Below, in pieces: positions 20,188 to 32,212 of a stretch of 64,000 nt of DNA. Made by a program: the position numbers and the translations under genes. Below the pieces are notes generated by a model. The model did no database searches, was not told the DNA's origin, and saw only the letters and a list, made by a program, of their open reading frames with translations. How positions within the stretch are numbered: the stretch's first letter is position 1; each line of letters begins with the position of its first letter. Source of the DNA: Lonicera japonica (lineage: Eukaryota; Streptophyta; Magnoliopsida; Dipsacales; Caprifoliaceae); assembly GCA_021464415.1 (NCBI GenBank), contig CM038471.1, positions 15,104,422 through 15,168,421 of the forward strand, read 5' to 3'.

Positions 20188-20386
20188 TTTGTCCCACATT
20201 GGAATTATGAATGAGGAGATTACCTCATAGTATATATAGTGTAACTTGTCCTATATTAATTTTGTGGAGAAGTAAGGAGGTTACCTCTTAATATAAATAG
20301 AGTTAACCCCTACCCATATTAGATTTCAGTTGAATAATAAGATTTCTCTTATTCTCTTCTTTCTTTCTTTCTCTATTATTTCAACA
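20188..20386 (+). repeat. Copia 5' LTR, missing its first ~53 bp
   Basis: It matches 31720-31923 nearly base for base (shared ATGAGGAGATTACCTCATAG, TTGAATAATAAGATTTCTCT). It ends TTTCAACA. The missing start is explained by the Helitron junction at 20187/20188. Confidence 0.9.
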
Positions 20387-20400
20387 CGTTATCAGCACGA
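20387..20400 (+). other. Copia primer binding site
   Basis: CGTTATCAGCACGA directly follows the LTR end. This sequence is typical of plant copia elements that prime with an internal (half-tRNA) initiator-Met fragment. Confidence 0.6.
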
Positions 20401-20659
20401 CTGCTCTCCAATTAATTGGAGGCCATTGCGAAAGCAGGCCACTATAGTTAAAAAAATTTCCTTCTTTTTGAAGGCCGATCATGCGAAAGCATGCCACCAT
20501 AGTTTAAAATTTATATATCTTTTTCTTAGAGGCCAGTTTGATATCAAGCATCGTAATTTCTTCATACATGTCATATCTATTATTTTTTTATATTACAATT
20601 TTGGTTGTTTGTCTTCTATTATTGTAATAGATTTTAAATATTCTATGTTATAAATAATT

Positions 20660-21362
20660 TGGACCTGAAGTTCCATGATTTATACTTTTGGGACTTGAAA
20701 TTTATAATCATTATTAACTTTGACCCAAAGTTTCACGATTTGTATTTTTGGGACCTGAAGTTCCCTATTCATTATTATGGACCGGAAGATCCATCCATTA
20801 TTTATATTTGAGACCTGAAATTCCCTATTTATTATTATGAACCAGAAGATCCATAATTTATATTTGGGACTTGAAGTTCTCTATTTATTATTATAAACCT
20901 GAAGATCCATAATTTATTTTTGGGACCTGAAGTTCCCTATTCATTACTATGGACCCGAATATCCATAATTTATATTTGGGACATGAAGTTCCCTATTTAT
21001 TATTATGGACCCGAAGTTTCAATATTTGTTTTTTCTTGGACCTGAAGTTCCATATTCATTATTATGGACCTGAAGATCCATAATTTATATTTGTGACTTG
21101 AAGTTCCTCATTCATTATTATGGATCCAAATATCCATAATTTATATTTGGGACATGAAGTTCCATATTCATTATTATGAACCCGAAGATCCATAATTTAT
21201 ATTTAGGGCCTGAATTTTCCCATTCATTATTCTTGACCCGAAGATCTATGATTCATATTTGGAGGAAATTTTTTTTATTTTATTTAAAGATCTGAAGTTA
21301 TCTAAATTTGGACCTAAATTTCATAATAATTATTTTGGATCTGAAGTTCTGTAGTCATAAAT
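20660..21362 (+). repeat. Leader repeat array (~60-bp unit)
   Basis: About a dozen degenerate units alternate GGACCTGAAGTTCC with GACCCGAAGATCCATAAT, spaced by AT-rich ATTCATTATTATG stretches. Remnants of the same unit continue after the pararetroviral segment (CTGATGTCCCAT near 23999), showing that the viral segment split the array. The reading frame is full of stops. Confidence 0.8.
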
Positions 21363-21552
21363 TTTGACAAAAATTAAAGAGTCACTATATAATTATTGTA
21401 TAATTACTATTCATTAACTTTATGTAACTTTCGATGAATAGTATAGTTACTATTGAATCACTTTTTGTATAGTAGAGTTGGTGGAAGTTGATGAAGTTAG
21501 AAAAGTTGTCAGCATGTTGTTGAATGAAGAAGTCCGTAGAATTAGCTTTCTC

Positions 21553-21565
21553 CATTATAAAAGGA
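21553..21565 (+). promoter_or_regulatory. Pararetroviral TATA region
   Basis: The TATA-like sequence ATTATAAAAGGATAAGC lies about 120 bases before an AATAAA signal and about 160 before the primer site. That spacing is expected of the terminally redundant RNA of caulimovirids. Confidence 0.5.
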
Positions 21566-21673
21566 TAAGCAAGTAGGCATATTAGATCATCGATCATCTA
21601 TAATATATTTATCATCATTTGTAATTTCTTTCTCCTCTCTAAAAAACTCTGTGTAATTACTTCCTCTGTATCA

Positions 21674-21679
21674 ATAAAT
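21674..21679 (+). terminator. Polyadenylation signal in the viral leader
   Basis: CAATAAATAAAAA contains AATAAA between the TATA region and the primer site, as in pararetroviruses whose RNA passes its own signal once. Confidence 0.45.
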
Positions 21680-21714
21680 AAAAATTTTGATCCTCTATTC
21701 CGCATCTTTGTAAC

Positions 21715-21726
21715 TGGTATCAAAGG
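21715..21726 (+). other. Initiator-Met tRNA primer site (viral)
   Basis: TGGTATCAAAGG differs at two positions from the canonical TGGTATCAGAGC complement of the 3' end of initiator tRNA-Met. It marks the start of minus-strand synthesis in the virus. Confidence 0.6.
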
Positions 21727-21970
21727 TTGATTTCTCCTTTGTTATGTAAGTATATCTATCTTTATTTTTTTATTTCTGGTATTTTAATTTTAAGTTGAGA
21801 TTGTATCTTTGTTTTTTTCTTGTGTGTTTTCATAAAACCCATACACCTATTACGTTTCAAAGCCCATATCTCCCGTCAAGCCGTTTTAAGCCTTTGTTGT
21901 GGCAATTAGGCTACTAAGGGAACTGGTTTTAGGCACCTGAAACAACAGTAATAGGAGGTCTTAGGTACCC

Positions 21971-23927
21971 TTGAAAACATTAATGGAAAAACAAACGTAC
22001 AGTGTTGACTTAGAATGCATAGCTCCTGTAATAGGTAAAGAAGAAACTATGTATAATCATTCTGTGCATATTGATAAACAGTCTGAAAATATAAGTAGTG
22101 TATGTGCTGCTTTAAATAATATGGCAGATCTTATGATAGGTTGGATTAAGAAAATCGAACCTATGAATCTCAAAAATCAAATGTTTGTAGAAAACAAACT
22201 TTTGAATCTAGAACATCAACTAAATATGGAAAATAAACTAAAATGTGATGAAAATATTGCAGATATTTTAAACTCTTTAGATGGTATGAATAGTTCAGGA
22301 AGTAACCAAACTCCTAGACTATACTATGGAACTGAAGAAATAAATACTTTTCAAACAAAAAAGTTTAATTATACAGAATTTATAAATGTAAAAGAAATCC
22401 TAGATTATTGGAGAGAATTATATAAAGACCCAAATTTAAATATTTCTGAAAGAAATAAAATAATAGAACAAATATAAACTACGTATTTGGAACACGAAAA
22501 ATTATTAAAACACTTTCAGTATGAAATAAACCAATACTCATCTGATGAAGAAGACCAAGAACCATCTCACATAGTAAACACTATAAGTGATGATGAAAAA
22601 GAAGATAAAGGAAAAAGAAAAGCAGAAGAACCTTTAAAAGAATTCTCTAATTGGGAAGAATTCCAAGAATTCATGCAAAATCCTGTCACAGATAAAGAAG
22701 ATTTCGTTAAAACAACAGAAACTTCAACTAGTGGTACTAAAAAAGAGGAAGAACCAAGTCCTTATTTTCTTAGAAGAGATGATTTAAATAAACAAGCAGT
22801 GGCACAACATGGCACATATCTTGGTTTAAGAAATGTCCCTTTTAAAGATCAAGAACAGACAATTAATGATTGGGCACAATCACAGTCCATCTTAATTACT
22901 AATTATGGAAAAGTATGGACTAAAGAAAAGTTCTTAGATTATGTAGCTGCAACTCTCCAAGGAGATGTTTTGCAATTGTTACAACAATGGGAAAAATCTG
23001 AAATTGGAAAACACCAAAAAGCCGCTCTACTCCAAAATTTTAAGACTTTTGATGAAATCTTAAATGATTTTGTTAAAATAATTAAAGAAAATCTAATTGG
23101 AAGTACGAGAGAAACCCAAATCCAAGAAGATGCATATTACATATTATCAAAACTCGAATTATGTAATATTTGTCAATTTGAAGATTTTGTAGATCTTTTC
23201 AAAAAATATTACTTTAAATTAGATCCACCAAATAATCAATATTGGCTGGAACAGTTTTTTCATAAACTCCCAAATCCATGGGATGAATTAGCTATAAAAG
23301 GTTATCCTGAATGGCTAAAGAAAGTTAACAAAACTGATACACTTGGTTTTAGAATAAATTATGTGTTAAGAATTATACAAGAAAAATGTACTGAAATTAA
23401 AGCCAAAAAGCAAATGAAGAAAAATCAAATTTCTAATAATAAATCTGGCCAAAAATATTGTGACAAAATATTAAAAGAAAATTGGAAAGTTGGTTGTGGG
23501 CCAATTTTCTCTCAAAAGAGAAAAAGAAGATTTAAATGGAAACCTTGGAAAAAGAAAATACCTTTTTTCCAAAACCAAGAAATATATTAGAAAAAGAAAA
23601 TTTTCTAATAAAAATAAAAATAAACCAAATACAAAGAAAAAATGTAGATGTTACATCTGTAACGAAGAAGGTCATATCGCACCAGAATATCCTAGAAAAG
23701 GAAAAAGTGCAAAGAAAATGATAAAATTTCTTAAAGAACAAGAATTAGAAGTATGTTACGGAAGTGAATTAGAAGAATATTCAGAAAATGATGAAATTCT
23801 TTATGAAATGGAATCTGAATCAGATAGTTTAGATGATGAAGTAGTATTTATGATGAACACCGTTGAAATACAACAAAATAATGAAAATGAGTTACAATCA
23901 CTATTAAATTTTGATATGCCTCAATAA
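21971..23927 (+). pseudogene. Pararetroviral capsid-type ORF, one stop and one frameshift
   Basis: The first segment (21971-22477) starts MKTLMEKQTYSVDLE and ends at a TAA; the same frame continues to 23590. An acidic stretch (SSDEEDQEP) is followed by a helix-rich core containing KDQEQTINDWAQSQSI, VAATLQGDVLQLLQQWEKSE and WLEQFFHKLPNPWDELAIKG, resembling the capsid core of caulimovirids. A basic region follows, and in the next frame (up to 23927) comes CYICNEEGHIAPEYP, a CCHC zinc knuckle whose last Cys is Tyr, then an acidic tail. The frame change lies between about 23545 and 23590. The basic-knuckle-acidic order is typical of these coat proteins. It is defective as seen. Confidence 0.7.
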
Positions 23928-23935
23928 TCAAATCT

Positions 23936-26896
23936 GAAATTTTGATATAAGATGATATTGAATTAAAGTCCCATGAATTTGGTAACCTAAATTTGGGCCT
24001 GATGTCCCATATAACTATTAAATTTTTATTTAATTAAAATTATATATAATTTTATATATAAGCAAGCCGTTGTTATATTATTTTTCATTTGAACTTAATA
24101 ATCCTTCTATTCAACCACTTCTCTATAATTGCCCAAAGTAGTAAAATAAAGTGTTACAAACATAATAGATCAGCATATAAGGTTAGAATTTTCAAGTCCG
24201 AAATTTTTTTTATATATAACCAAAAGTTATATTATTTCTTATGAACCTAAAATTTCATATTTAATCAAGAACTTGCAATTCATTATTTCTTATGAGCCTA
24301 AAATCTTATAAGATAAAATATCAGCTCTCAACTTTATATCATTAATTTATACATACTTAAAAAGGACTTATTAGTTCTTTGGCAATTCCTGAAGGATGGG
24401 TATGATTACCAGAAGATGGTCATCATGCCAACACTCGTAATAAATAGATTGAATTTATGATGATGACTCAGTCTAACTCTTTTATTTTCGATACTTTGCT
24501 TCTGAAGTAGCACTATTAAATACTCTCCATCTATTATACCCTGATATGCTCTAGAAGTATCATTATCAAGATTATTGTTTTTCAAATGGTCTAGGCAAGT
24601 TGGTTGTCTCCTTATACTAGAATATAACAACTAAATATTAATGAAATAATAATTTTAGAACAATTAGTTCTAAAGCAATTTCTGAAGAAAGTGCTATCTT
24701 TTATCAAAATAAAGGTAAAGAAAATAGGTGCAACAATTTCCCCCGTAAGAGGTGGATAATATTTTTCCTCTACTAGAGGTAAACATAGTAATTGCCCTAG
24801 CAGAGGTAGAAACAAAAAAAAATATTATAAAATTCAAGAACCACTTTAAGTGGTTTATTAAGAATCGCCGGACCATAAATCATAACCATGTATCAAAATA
24901 TGTGGTAGTTAAATACAAGACCACTATTAATAATATGGAAACACTTATACTAAATGGGGAGATCTTGATGAGTACATATTTAATTGATATCATATAATTA
25001 GAATTATTTTTATGAAGTTGCTGATTGCACTCCTCTTGAAGAAGATGCTTTTAATGAGAAGCTGAGAGCAAAAACCAATCTAGGTCCAGAAGACCTAAAT
25101 TATCATTTATTTATGATTCTTTTATTCAAATGTATGGATTATGAATTGCATAATACACTTTTCAGATGGTGTCATATCATATGCTATTATTAAAAAACCA
25201 GGGTGATGTGTGGTTGATGTTTTGAGTTGAGTTTTTAAGTTGAGTTTTTAAAATATGGTGTTTGGTAGAATTTTGAAATATGTTAAAAAGTGGATTTGAT
25301 TTTTTTTTGAGTTTTTTTCAACCAATTAAAAATCTCATAAAAAAATTTCAAAAAATAGTCGCAATGGATCTTATTTTATAGATCTCGACGAGTATGTTTT
25401 AAATATCTATTTTTTATTTAATTTTGATTTTTGAATTTAAAGTTATGGTGTTTTAAAAGTTTTTTTAGAGAGAGAAAGTAAAGTGAAATAAATTTTGGAA
25501 AGTGTAAAAATAAAGTTGATTTTGAATTGAGTTTTTAAAATTTGAAGGAAAAAAAAAAAGACGGCCACCAAACAGGCCCCAGAAGTTTTTCAATGAGTTG
25601 GTACTTAATATATACACAAAGTATCCACTATAGCTGAATTTATACAAAAGATTAAAGGCTCCAGAAGAGAGCCTATATAATGTTACCAAATAGTACCAAT
25701 ATATTCATTAAAGATTGTAATTATCAAGCAGTTCCCGAAGAAACTTGCTTAGCTTTAATGAGTTTGAAATAAATAGTGAAGGTAACAATGAATTACTATG
25801 CATTACTAACTAGTGTTGGGAGCCAGAAACTCACACTAGAATCATTATTACTTTCTCCTCAGGTCTCTATTGTATAACATTGTGCATCATTATTATAGTT
25901 AAGAGCCAAAAGCTCCCAGTAGAAAAATTAAGTACTTTATCATCGATTGTCTATTATACAATACTTTTTGGTGTTGAATCACTCTCCACAATGAGTCAGA
26001 AGCTCAAGCCGAGATTAAAGTCCAAAAAATTTAGTCATCTCAAAAATCTCAACTCTTTGCATGATAGGTAGGCATCTTAGAAGTATCATATTAAGAACAA
26101 TAATAAACAATTCTTAAGGGTACAAGTTGATAAATTAAGAATTTATTATACTAAATGTGTATTTTTTTTTTCTACCTTCTATTTGCAAAGGTAAACTTGT
26201 TATTAAATTATTTTATTTAATTTTTTTTATGGATTGACATTTTTTTTGAAAGAATGCAAGATGATATAGATCCTCCAAGACTATATACACCTATTGATAT
26301 GTAAGTTTTCTTCATTATACTATATATTATTTTTGCAAGTTTATTAACTAACATTGTGAAACTTAACTGAGGACTTAATGTTTTTTTTTACAAGCTTATC
26401 ATGCGAATTCAAAAATACAACTACTAAATTTAATTTGTCTAAAGTTAGTTGTGTTATTAATATATGCTTTGGTCCATTTTTAATTATCTCGTATTTAAAA
26501 CTAATAAAAGGAGATGTGTTTATTTGCACGTTTTGCAAATTATCACTTTGATGAGAAAGTATTCCTGCCGTTAAGGAGAAATAAGAAAGTTCCTGCAGAA
26601 CTATCCTTTCCAGAAGAACGGCGAGAATTATAGTGGAACAATCCCACTATATCTCATGTCTCATCTAGACCCACGTACATCATAATGTGAGAAGTTGCGA
26701 AGAATAGTGCTTTGCAAGAAATTGCAAACACATTACTAATTGATTTAATGATGTAGTAAAATGCAAAAAAGTTATATGTGCTAGCTATAAATGTAGTTGC
26801 CATAATTAGTATTCATATAGGACAACTTCAAAATATGGAAATTAATGAATCTATACCACGCTAGAAGCGTGGCAGACCTATAGGTTCCAAAGATTC
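23936..26896 (+). pseudogene. Decayed copia gag and early pol region
   Basis: Fragments such as the Gly/Arg-rich stretch around 24740-24900 and an Asp/Glu-rich segment near 25020-25080 recall the end of copia gag, but every frame is broken by stops. The sub-stretch 25200-25580 has GGGTGATGTGTGGTTGATG at one end and the reverse of GGGGCCTGTTTGGTGG at the other, and may be a short MITE-like insertion. I cannot define individual genes here. Confidence 0.45.
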
Positions 26897-26901
26897 AACT
26901 C

Positions 26902-29644
26902 TGTGATACCCTGTATTTTATTTTCGTGCCAATTCTCCTCTTAAGCATATTTAAGGCCAAACCTCCATTGGAGGAGCCGATTTTTGTTCCGGAACTTCTA
27001 TAGTTGATCCAATACTCCTAATAAGTCATTTTAATGATGTTAAGTATGCGTGCAAGGTTGGAACACATTTCGAGAAGCCGTTGTTGAATTTGGTGACTAA
27101 TGGTGAAAATTGAACTTTTGTCAAAATGAGTTTTTGACCAACTTTAAGAGGTCATAACTCTCTCATACGAAGTCCAAATGACTCCCCGTTTACGGCTAGA
27201 GTTTCATCTCTTTCCCCTCTACAAGTTCCGTGTTGAGCGCTTGTTGAGATAACATCGTTTTGGGGGTCAACGGGGCACGACAAATTGGGAACATTGTGCA
27301 TAATTTCTCTGATCGATCAGAGGAATGCTCTGATCGATCAAAGAGGAGGCAGCGGGTTTTTTAACCATTTTAGGCTAGATATATTTATGCCCTTTTCTCC
27401 CTTTATCTTCCCCATTTTGACCCAGCACCATTGGAGGGAGTTAGAGAGAGTTGAGAGCTCGTTTTTGGGGAGTTATTGAGAGATCCTTTGCTATCCATCA
27501 TTATGACCCAAAATTACAACCAAATCACCTTCAAATTTCATCTTCTTTATCATCTTCTTCAATTCACCATTGCTAGGGCTCAATCTTTTGGGGAAAATTC
27601 ATGATCGCTTCAGTTCGGTTTAATTCATCGCTCAACGTTCAAGGATAGAGCTTCAATAAGGTTTACTCAAATCTATTTTCAAATTATATTGTGTTGTATG
27701 TTTGATTTCAAATAAAAATTGAGGGTTTTGCGTATCATCTCTAAGTTATGCTTGTCCATGGGGAATTGGGTGTTTTTCTTTGATTGTTTGGTTGATTTGG
27801 AAGTTATATAACTTCAATTTGTTAGTTATACAACAATTCCCCCATTGTATATAGATGAATATGAAGCTTGGTATAAAACCCATCCGAACGGATACGATAG
27901 CGGATAATTTATAGCGATACATATATATATGGATATATTGATGGGTTTAAAGTCTATTTTGGTTATTTTACCTCATGTATGTGATATTATTGTTATAGTT
28001 AAGCCATTGACTAAGTATTACAAGATTTATATGAAACCCACCAGTTCGTACCTATACGGAGCATATTTGAAATGTGTTTTCGAATGGTTTATGTACTGAG
28101 ACTATATTGGAAAGTTTATATGGAAACTAATTATTATAAATTGTGAATTCCACTTGGCTTGGAGTGGTCAATTATATGACTGTTATAAAAGTTCCCGAAT
28201 TGGTGAATATGGTTTATAAGGTTCTTGACTAAGCCACAAAATGGCAAACATGATGGACTTGGTGGAGATGGCTTAAACGTAACACTAATATGACTATGTG
28301 ATGACTTAATGTTTATATACATATATAAATATGATATTTATATGATATCTATGTATTCCGAGATACATATTTGGTTAGTCTATCTGAACTTTATTGAATA
28401 TGTATATAAATGCGATAGATGTATATTTTGAGTACATATCTTGATTTATACTTATAATTTACTTGATATACAATACTTTCATAAACCATCTTATTTTAAG
28501 TACGGACAGGCACTAATGGTCCATGGGGTTGACTTAGCCTTGGTGGCTACATACCCTAGTTCGCGTAAAGGGATCCCGCTATATTAGCGGCATACTCTAT
28601 GGTTCAGCTAGGGGGACTGCGCGAGACGCCATACCCTGCACATCTAGGTGGTCCATGGGGGGACCCAACCTTGGGGGCTGCATACCCTAGCCTTAGAGGG
28701 TTTAGATCGCGATCGCTGTGCACAGTCAGAAAAATCCTAGATGTTAGATCAGAGATAGTTGGATATGAGTTATATGGACGAGAGGTTGTGATTAAAAGTT
28801 TAGTGCCTACGCTCACTTTACAGTTCCATTTATCGATGATAATATTTTACTAATTATATTTATGATTGATCTGTTATTGGTATTTTAATAGTATCTTGAT
28901 GATACATAATTTATCGTATTTACGAGGATGGGGTTGCACTTAGAATGCGTTGCATATAGAATGGTTTTCATTACATTGATAAAGTGAACTTATATTTATA
29001 TAAAGGGTTTTGTAGAATTAGAATATGTATGTATATATATATGCATGATAATAACAAAACTACTTCCATTATTATTATGCATTGCACACATTGTTTTAAA
29101 AACATATTACGTATATATAACCCTATAGTTCCCACTGAGCCCGTGTTTGGCTCACTCCCATTTTTCAACAATCTTGCAGGTACTTCCTTAGGACGATACA
29201 AGTACGAATTAGAACCTCTGATGACCATAAACAGTTGTAGTCGTCCGTGGACGACTTGTAACTGAAGAGTTATCTATTAGTGCCATTAGTATTGTTTGTA
29301 TCATGAAATTGTATTCATTTCAACTCATATGAGATGTAAGGCCTTATTATTTAACAATTGGGACCTTATTGGAGGAATTGTCTTATATTGAACTGTTTTA
29401 CTACTATTTGATTAATACTTTACAGATGTGGAGTTGAAATTTTAGATAAACTTATGTCTTATTTTTACAGAAGTTGGTTTATTAAAAATACGAACTCCAT
29501 ATGCAAAAATTTTCTAAAAATGTGGCCTTATATGTAATTTCCTATTATACAAGTTTTATATCATGCATTTTTTCGTTGTGTACGGCACCGTGATTAACCG
29601 GGTCCCGGAGGTCTAAACCTCATAACAGGATTCAGGGCGTCACA
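26902..29644 (+). mobile_element. Solo LTR, 2.74 kb, family G copy 1
   Basis: It starts TGTGATACCCTG and ends GGGCGTCACA, with the 5-bp duplication AACTC on each side (26897-26901 and 29645-29649). No ORF of note lies inside. A GC-rich patch at 28505-28690 repeats GGTCCATGGGG and CATACCCTAG. The size and TG...CA ends suit a Ty3-gypsy LTR. A second copy of this family is the 33047-58962 block. Confidence 0.9.
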
Positions 29645-29649
29645 AACTC

Positions 29650-31655
29650 CCTAGAAGAGGAAGTCTGATTAATCATGCCCTAAGAACACTCTTGAAGAGG
29701 TTCCTTATTTCACTCAATAAGAGGTTATGTGAAAATCCACTCTCTTTAAGGTCCCAAAAGTGGCCATTATCTTGAAAAAGACGTAAGTCCCTGAAGAGAC
29801 TACATAAGCCCCTAAAGAGGCATTGATACCAAATAATAAAGAGATCTCAATATTTAATAAGAAAGATGTGGAATATAAAATAAAATGTCATCGATGACTT
29901 ATTTGCATATACAGTAGCTACTAGAATATCAAAGGGCAATGATAATAATAATACATAACCACGTATAATAAATAAATGTCAACAAAAAAAATGGCCAAAT
30001 GAGAAATTACTATTAAGGCAGAATTTAAGTCTCTAAATGAACGTGGTATATTTGGATCTATAGTATGAAACCTAAATAAATATTAACCTTTTTTGTTATA
30101 AATGGGTGTTCGTAAGAAAATTAAATTAGAATAATAAAATCACGAGACACAAAGCACAACTTGTGGCACAAAGTTTCCTGCAAAAACTTGGGATTGATTA
30201 TGAGCATTGTATTCTCCTGATTATGGATCCAATATATAAATTTTAAATATCTTATAATTAGCTTAGCAATTGTGAAAACACTATATATGACACTCAAATA
30301 TGTTGAAACTGCTAATTTATACAGAGACTTAGACTCTAACATTTATGTGAAAATTTCAGAAGGATTAACTTTGCCTGAAGCAAAGTCGAAGAGTACGTAC
30401 TCGATAAAACTAAGACGCTAATTGTACTTATCCATTCCAGAAGAATGCAATACAATCGTCTCAGTAAAAATTTGTCTAAGGAATGAAATAAAAATAATCC
30501 CATTTGCTATGTGTCTTTACAAACAAATCATCAAAAATAATTTTCAATAGTAGTAGTTTATATGGATACATTAATCGAGACTCTTAAAGAGTTCGAGAAA
30601 ACTGTTAAATATTTGATGAAGGAATTTAAAATGATGGATAAGGTAAAACCTCCAAGCATTCCCATGATTGTCTGGTCTTTATATGAAAATTCATACCATT
30701 TTAAAGAATAAGATGAAAAAGTATTAGTCCCGAAGTACCATACTTAAGTGCAATTGGTACTCATCACAATGCACTAGACCAGAAATTTCCTTCTTTCTTT
30801 ACTTGCTCAATATATATAGCTTAGCACTAACTAAACAACACCAGATATGTATCAAACATATCATTGGATATCCACAAGGAACCACTAATTTTATTTTATG
30901 CACATAACTCTTATGGTTCCAAGTTGATAGGTTATGCTAATCCAAGATACATTTTTTATTATCATAAGATACGCTCTCAATTACATTCAATATTTATTAG
31001 TAGTAATGATGTTATTTCTTAGTGGCAATTTCCTTAAACCACTTTGAAATTTTAGCTCTTCATGAAACTAATCAGAAATATATATAATTGAGATCCTTAC
31101 TTCAGCATATTCATAGTTCTTGTTAGTTGTCTTATATTATAGATGTTCCGAGCATTATCTATAAAGACAATGCAGCGTGTATAGCACATTTTCAAGAAAG
31201 TTTCAAGTTGACAAGTATGAGACATGTTTCACATGAGCATTAGAAGAACACAAAGATTGAAGTCGAGTAAATCCACTTCATGACAACTTTGTAGAGTTTG
31301 CTCATGCGGTGATTGTTGAAGCCAATATTCCAAAAATCAGTTTACGAGATTGTTCTTCATCATCAAATTAAATGTAATTGTCGACATGATGGGGAATAAA
31401 TAATCAAGGGGAATATCCTGAAGTATGCTACCTAATATTTGCACGCTGTACTCTTTTTCCTTTAACTAGGTTTTGTCCCATTTGGTTTTTCTAGTAAAGG
31501 TTTTAACGAGACAACATATTGTACATTTGATGCCGGTTCAATAATCTAGAAGAATGTTGTACTTTTTTTCCTTCACTTTAGTTTTTTCCCACTAGATTTT
31601 TTCTTAGGAAGGTTTTAACGAAACAACTGTCATTGAATTGTGGCATATTAGACAT
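29650..31655 (+). pseudogene. Decayed copia pol (RT and RNase H remnants)
   Basis: Reading across stops, the plus strand shows EFEKTVKYLMKEFKMMD near 30590 and PSIPMIVWSL near 30650, both from the end of copia reverse transcriptase. GYANPRYIFYYHKIRSQ (30930-30980), SNDVISWQFP and IYKDNAACIAHFQE (about 31160) are RNase H segments. The catalytic order is preserved but at least ten stops interrupt it. The reading is from sequence similarity remembered for the family. Confidence 0.7.
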
Positions 31656-31666
31656 CCAAAGGGGAG
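31656..31666 (+). other. Copia polypurine tract
   Basis: CCAAAGGGGAG immediately precedes the 3' LTR start TGTTGTAAAAAT and would prime plus-strand synthesis. Confidence 0.8.
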
Positions 31667-31923
31667 TGTTGTAAAAATATTGATATGTGGATGTCCATAA
31701 GTAATATTGTAAGGTACAATTTGTCCCACGTTGGAATTGTGGTATGAATGAGGAGATTACCTCATAGTATATATAGCGTAACTTATCCCATATTGATTTT
31801 GTAGAAAAGTAAGGAGGTTAGTTCTTAATATAAATAGAGCTAACCCCTACCCATATTAGATATCAGTTGAATAATAAGATTTCTCTTATTCTCTTCTTTC
31901 TTTCTCTCTCTATTATTTCAACA
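31667..31923 (+). repeat. Copia 3' LTR (257 bp, complete)
   Basis: It starts TGTTGTAAAA and ends TTTCAACA. From base 54 on it matches the truncated 5' LTR at 20188-20386. Confidence 0.9.
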
Positions 31924-32212
31924 GAGATACTAATATAGGTTAATTATTCTCAAGATTAACTAAAGGTACACACACTATTAATAAAGGGTGCCGTTAAATA
32001 CACATACTTTTTTACTTAGTTCCACTTCATTGGTGTATATGTAACAAATTAATAGGTGCATACTCATTGCATATGTAACAAATCGCTAAGTCAGTGTTGG
32101 GTTTCAAAAAAATATACTGACTCGATGCATATATAACAAATTTATGCATATTCATTCGTTGCATATAAGATAATAGAATGAAACCAAGTAAAAAAAACTC
32201 TATTGAGATAGT
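31924..32212. other. AT-rich spacer
   Basis: No gene or element recognised. A short sequence (GCATATGTAACAAAT and variants) recurs three times between 32030 and 32150. Confidence 0.4.

Larger units (their letters stand above)
21363..23935 (+). mobile_element. Endogenous pararetrovirus fragment (Caulimoviridae-like)
   Basis: The segment holds a compact promoter, a polyadenylation signal, an initiator-Met primer site, then a capsid-type ORF ending in a CCHC-like motif. It has no LTRs and no copia features, and copia leader repeats flank it on both sides. This arrangement is that of an integrated plant pararetrovirus rather than an LTR-retrotransposon gag. No movement protein, protease or reverse transcriptase is present, so only a piece of a genome was integrated or kept. 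Stop and frameshift make it non-functional. A diverged retrotransposon gag is the alternative. Confidence 0.7.
20188..31923 (+). mobile_element. Decayed Ty1-copia element, 5' LTR cut by the Helitron
   Basis: The element has a truncated 5' LTR (20188-20386), a TTATCAGCACGA-type primer site, a repetitive leader, decayed gag-pol and a complete 3' LTR (31667-31923) preceded by a polypurine tract. Pol fragments at the right end match the reverse transcriptase and RNase H of Ale/Retrofit-like copia elements, but with many stops. It hosts two insertions, the pararetroviral segment (about 21363-23935) and the solo LTR at 26902-29644. Removing both leaves about 6.4 kb. Confidence 0.8.

Noticed and set aside
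21971..23927. Host gene with zinc knuckle
   Set aside because: Viral promoter, polyadenylation signal and primer site upstream, plus breaks in the frame, fit an integrated pararetroviral fragment better.
28599..28853. 84-codon ORF in a GC-rich patch
   Set aside because: It lies inside a solo LTR, overlaps internal repeats and has no family similarity.
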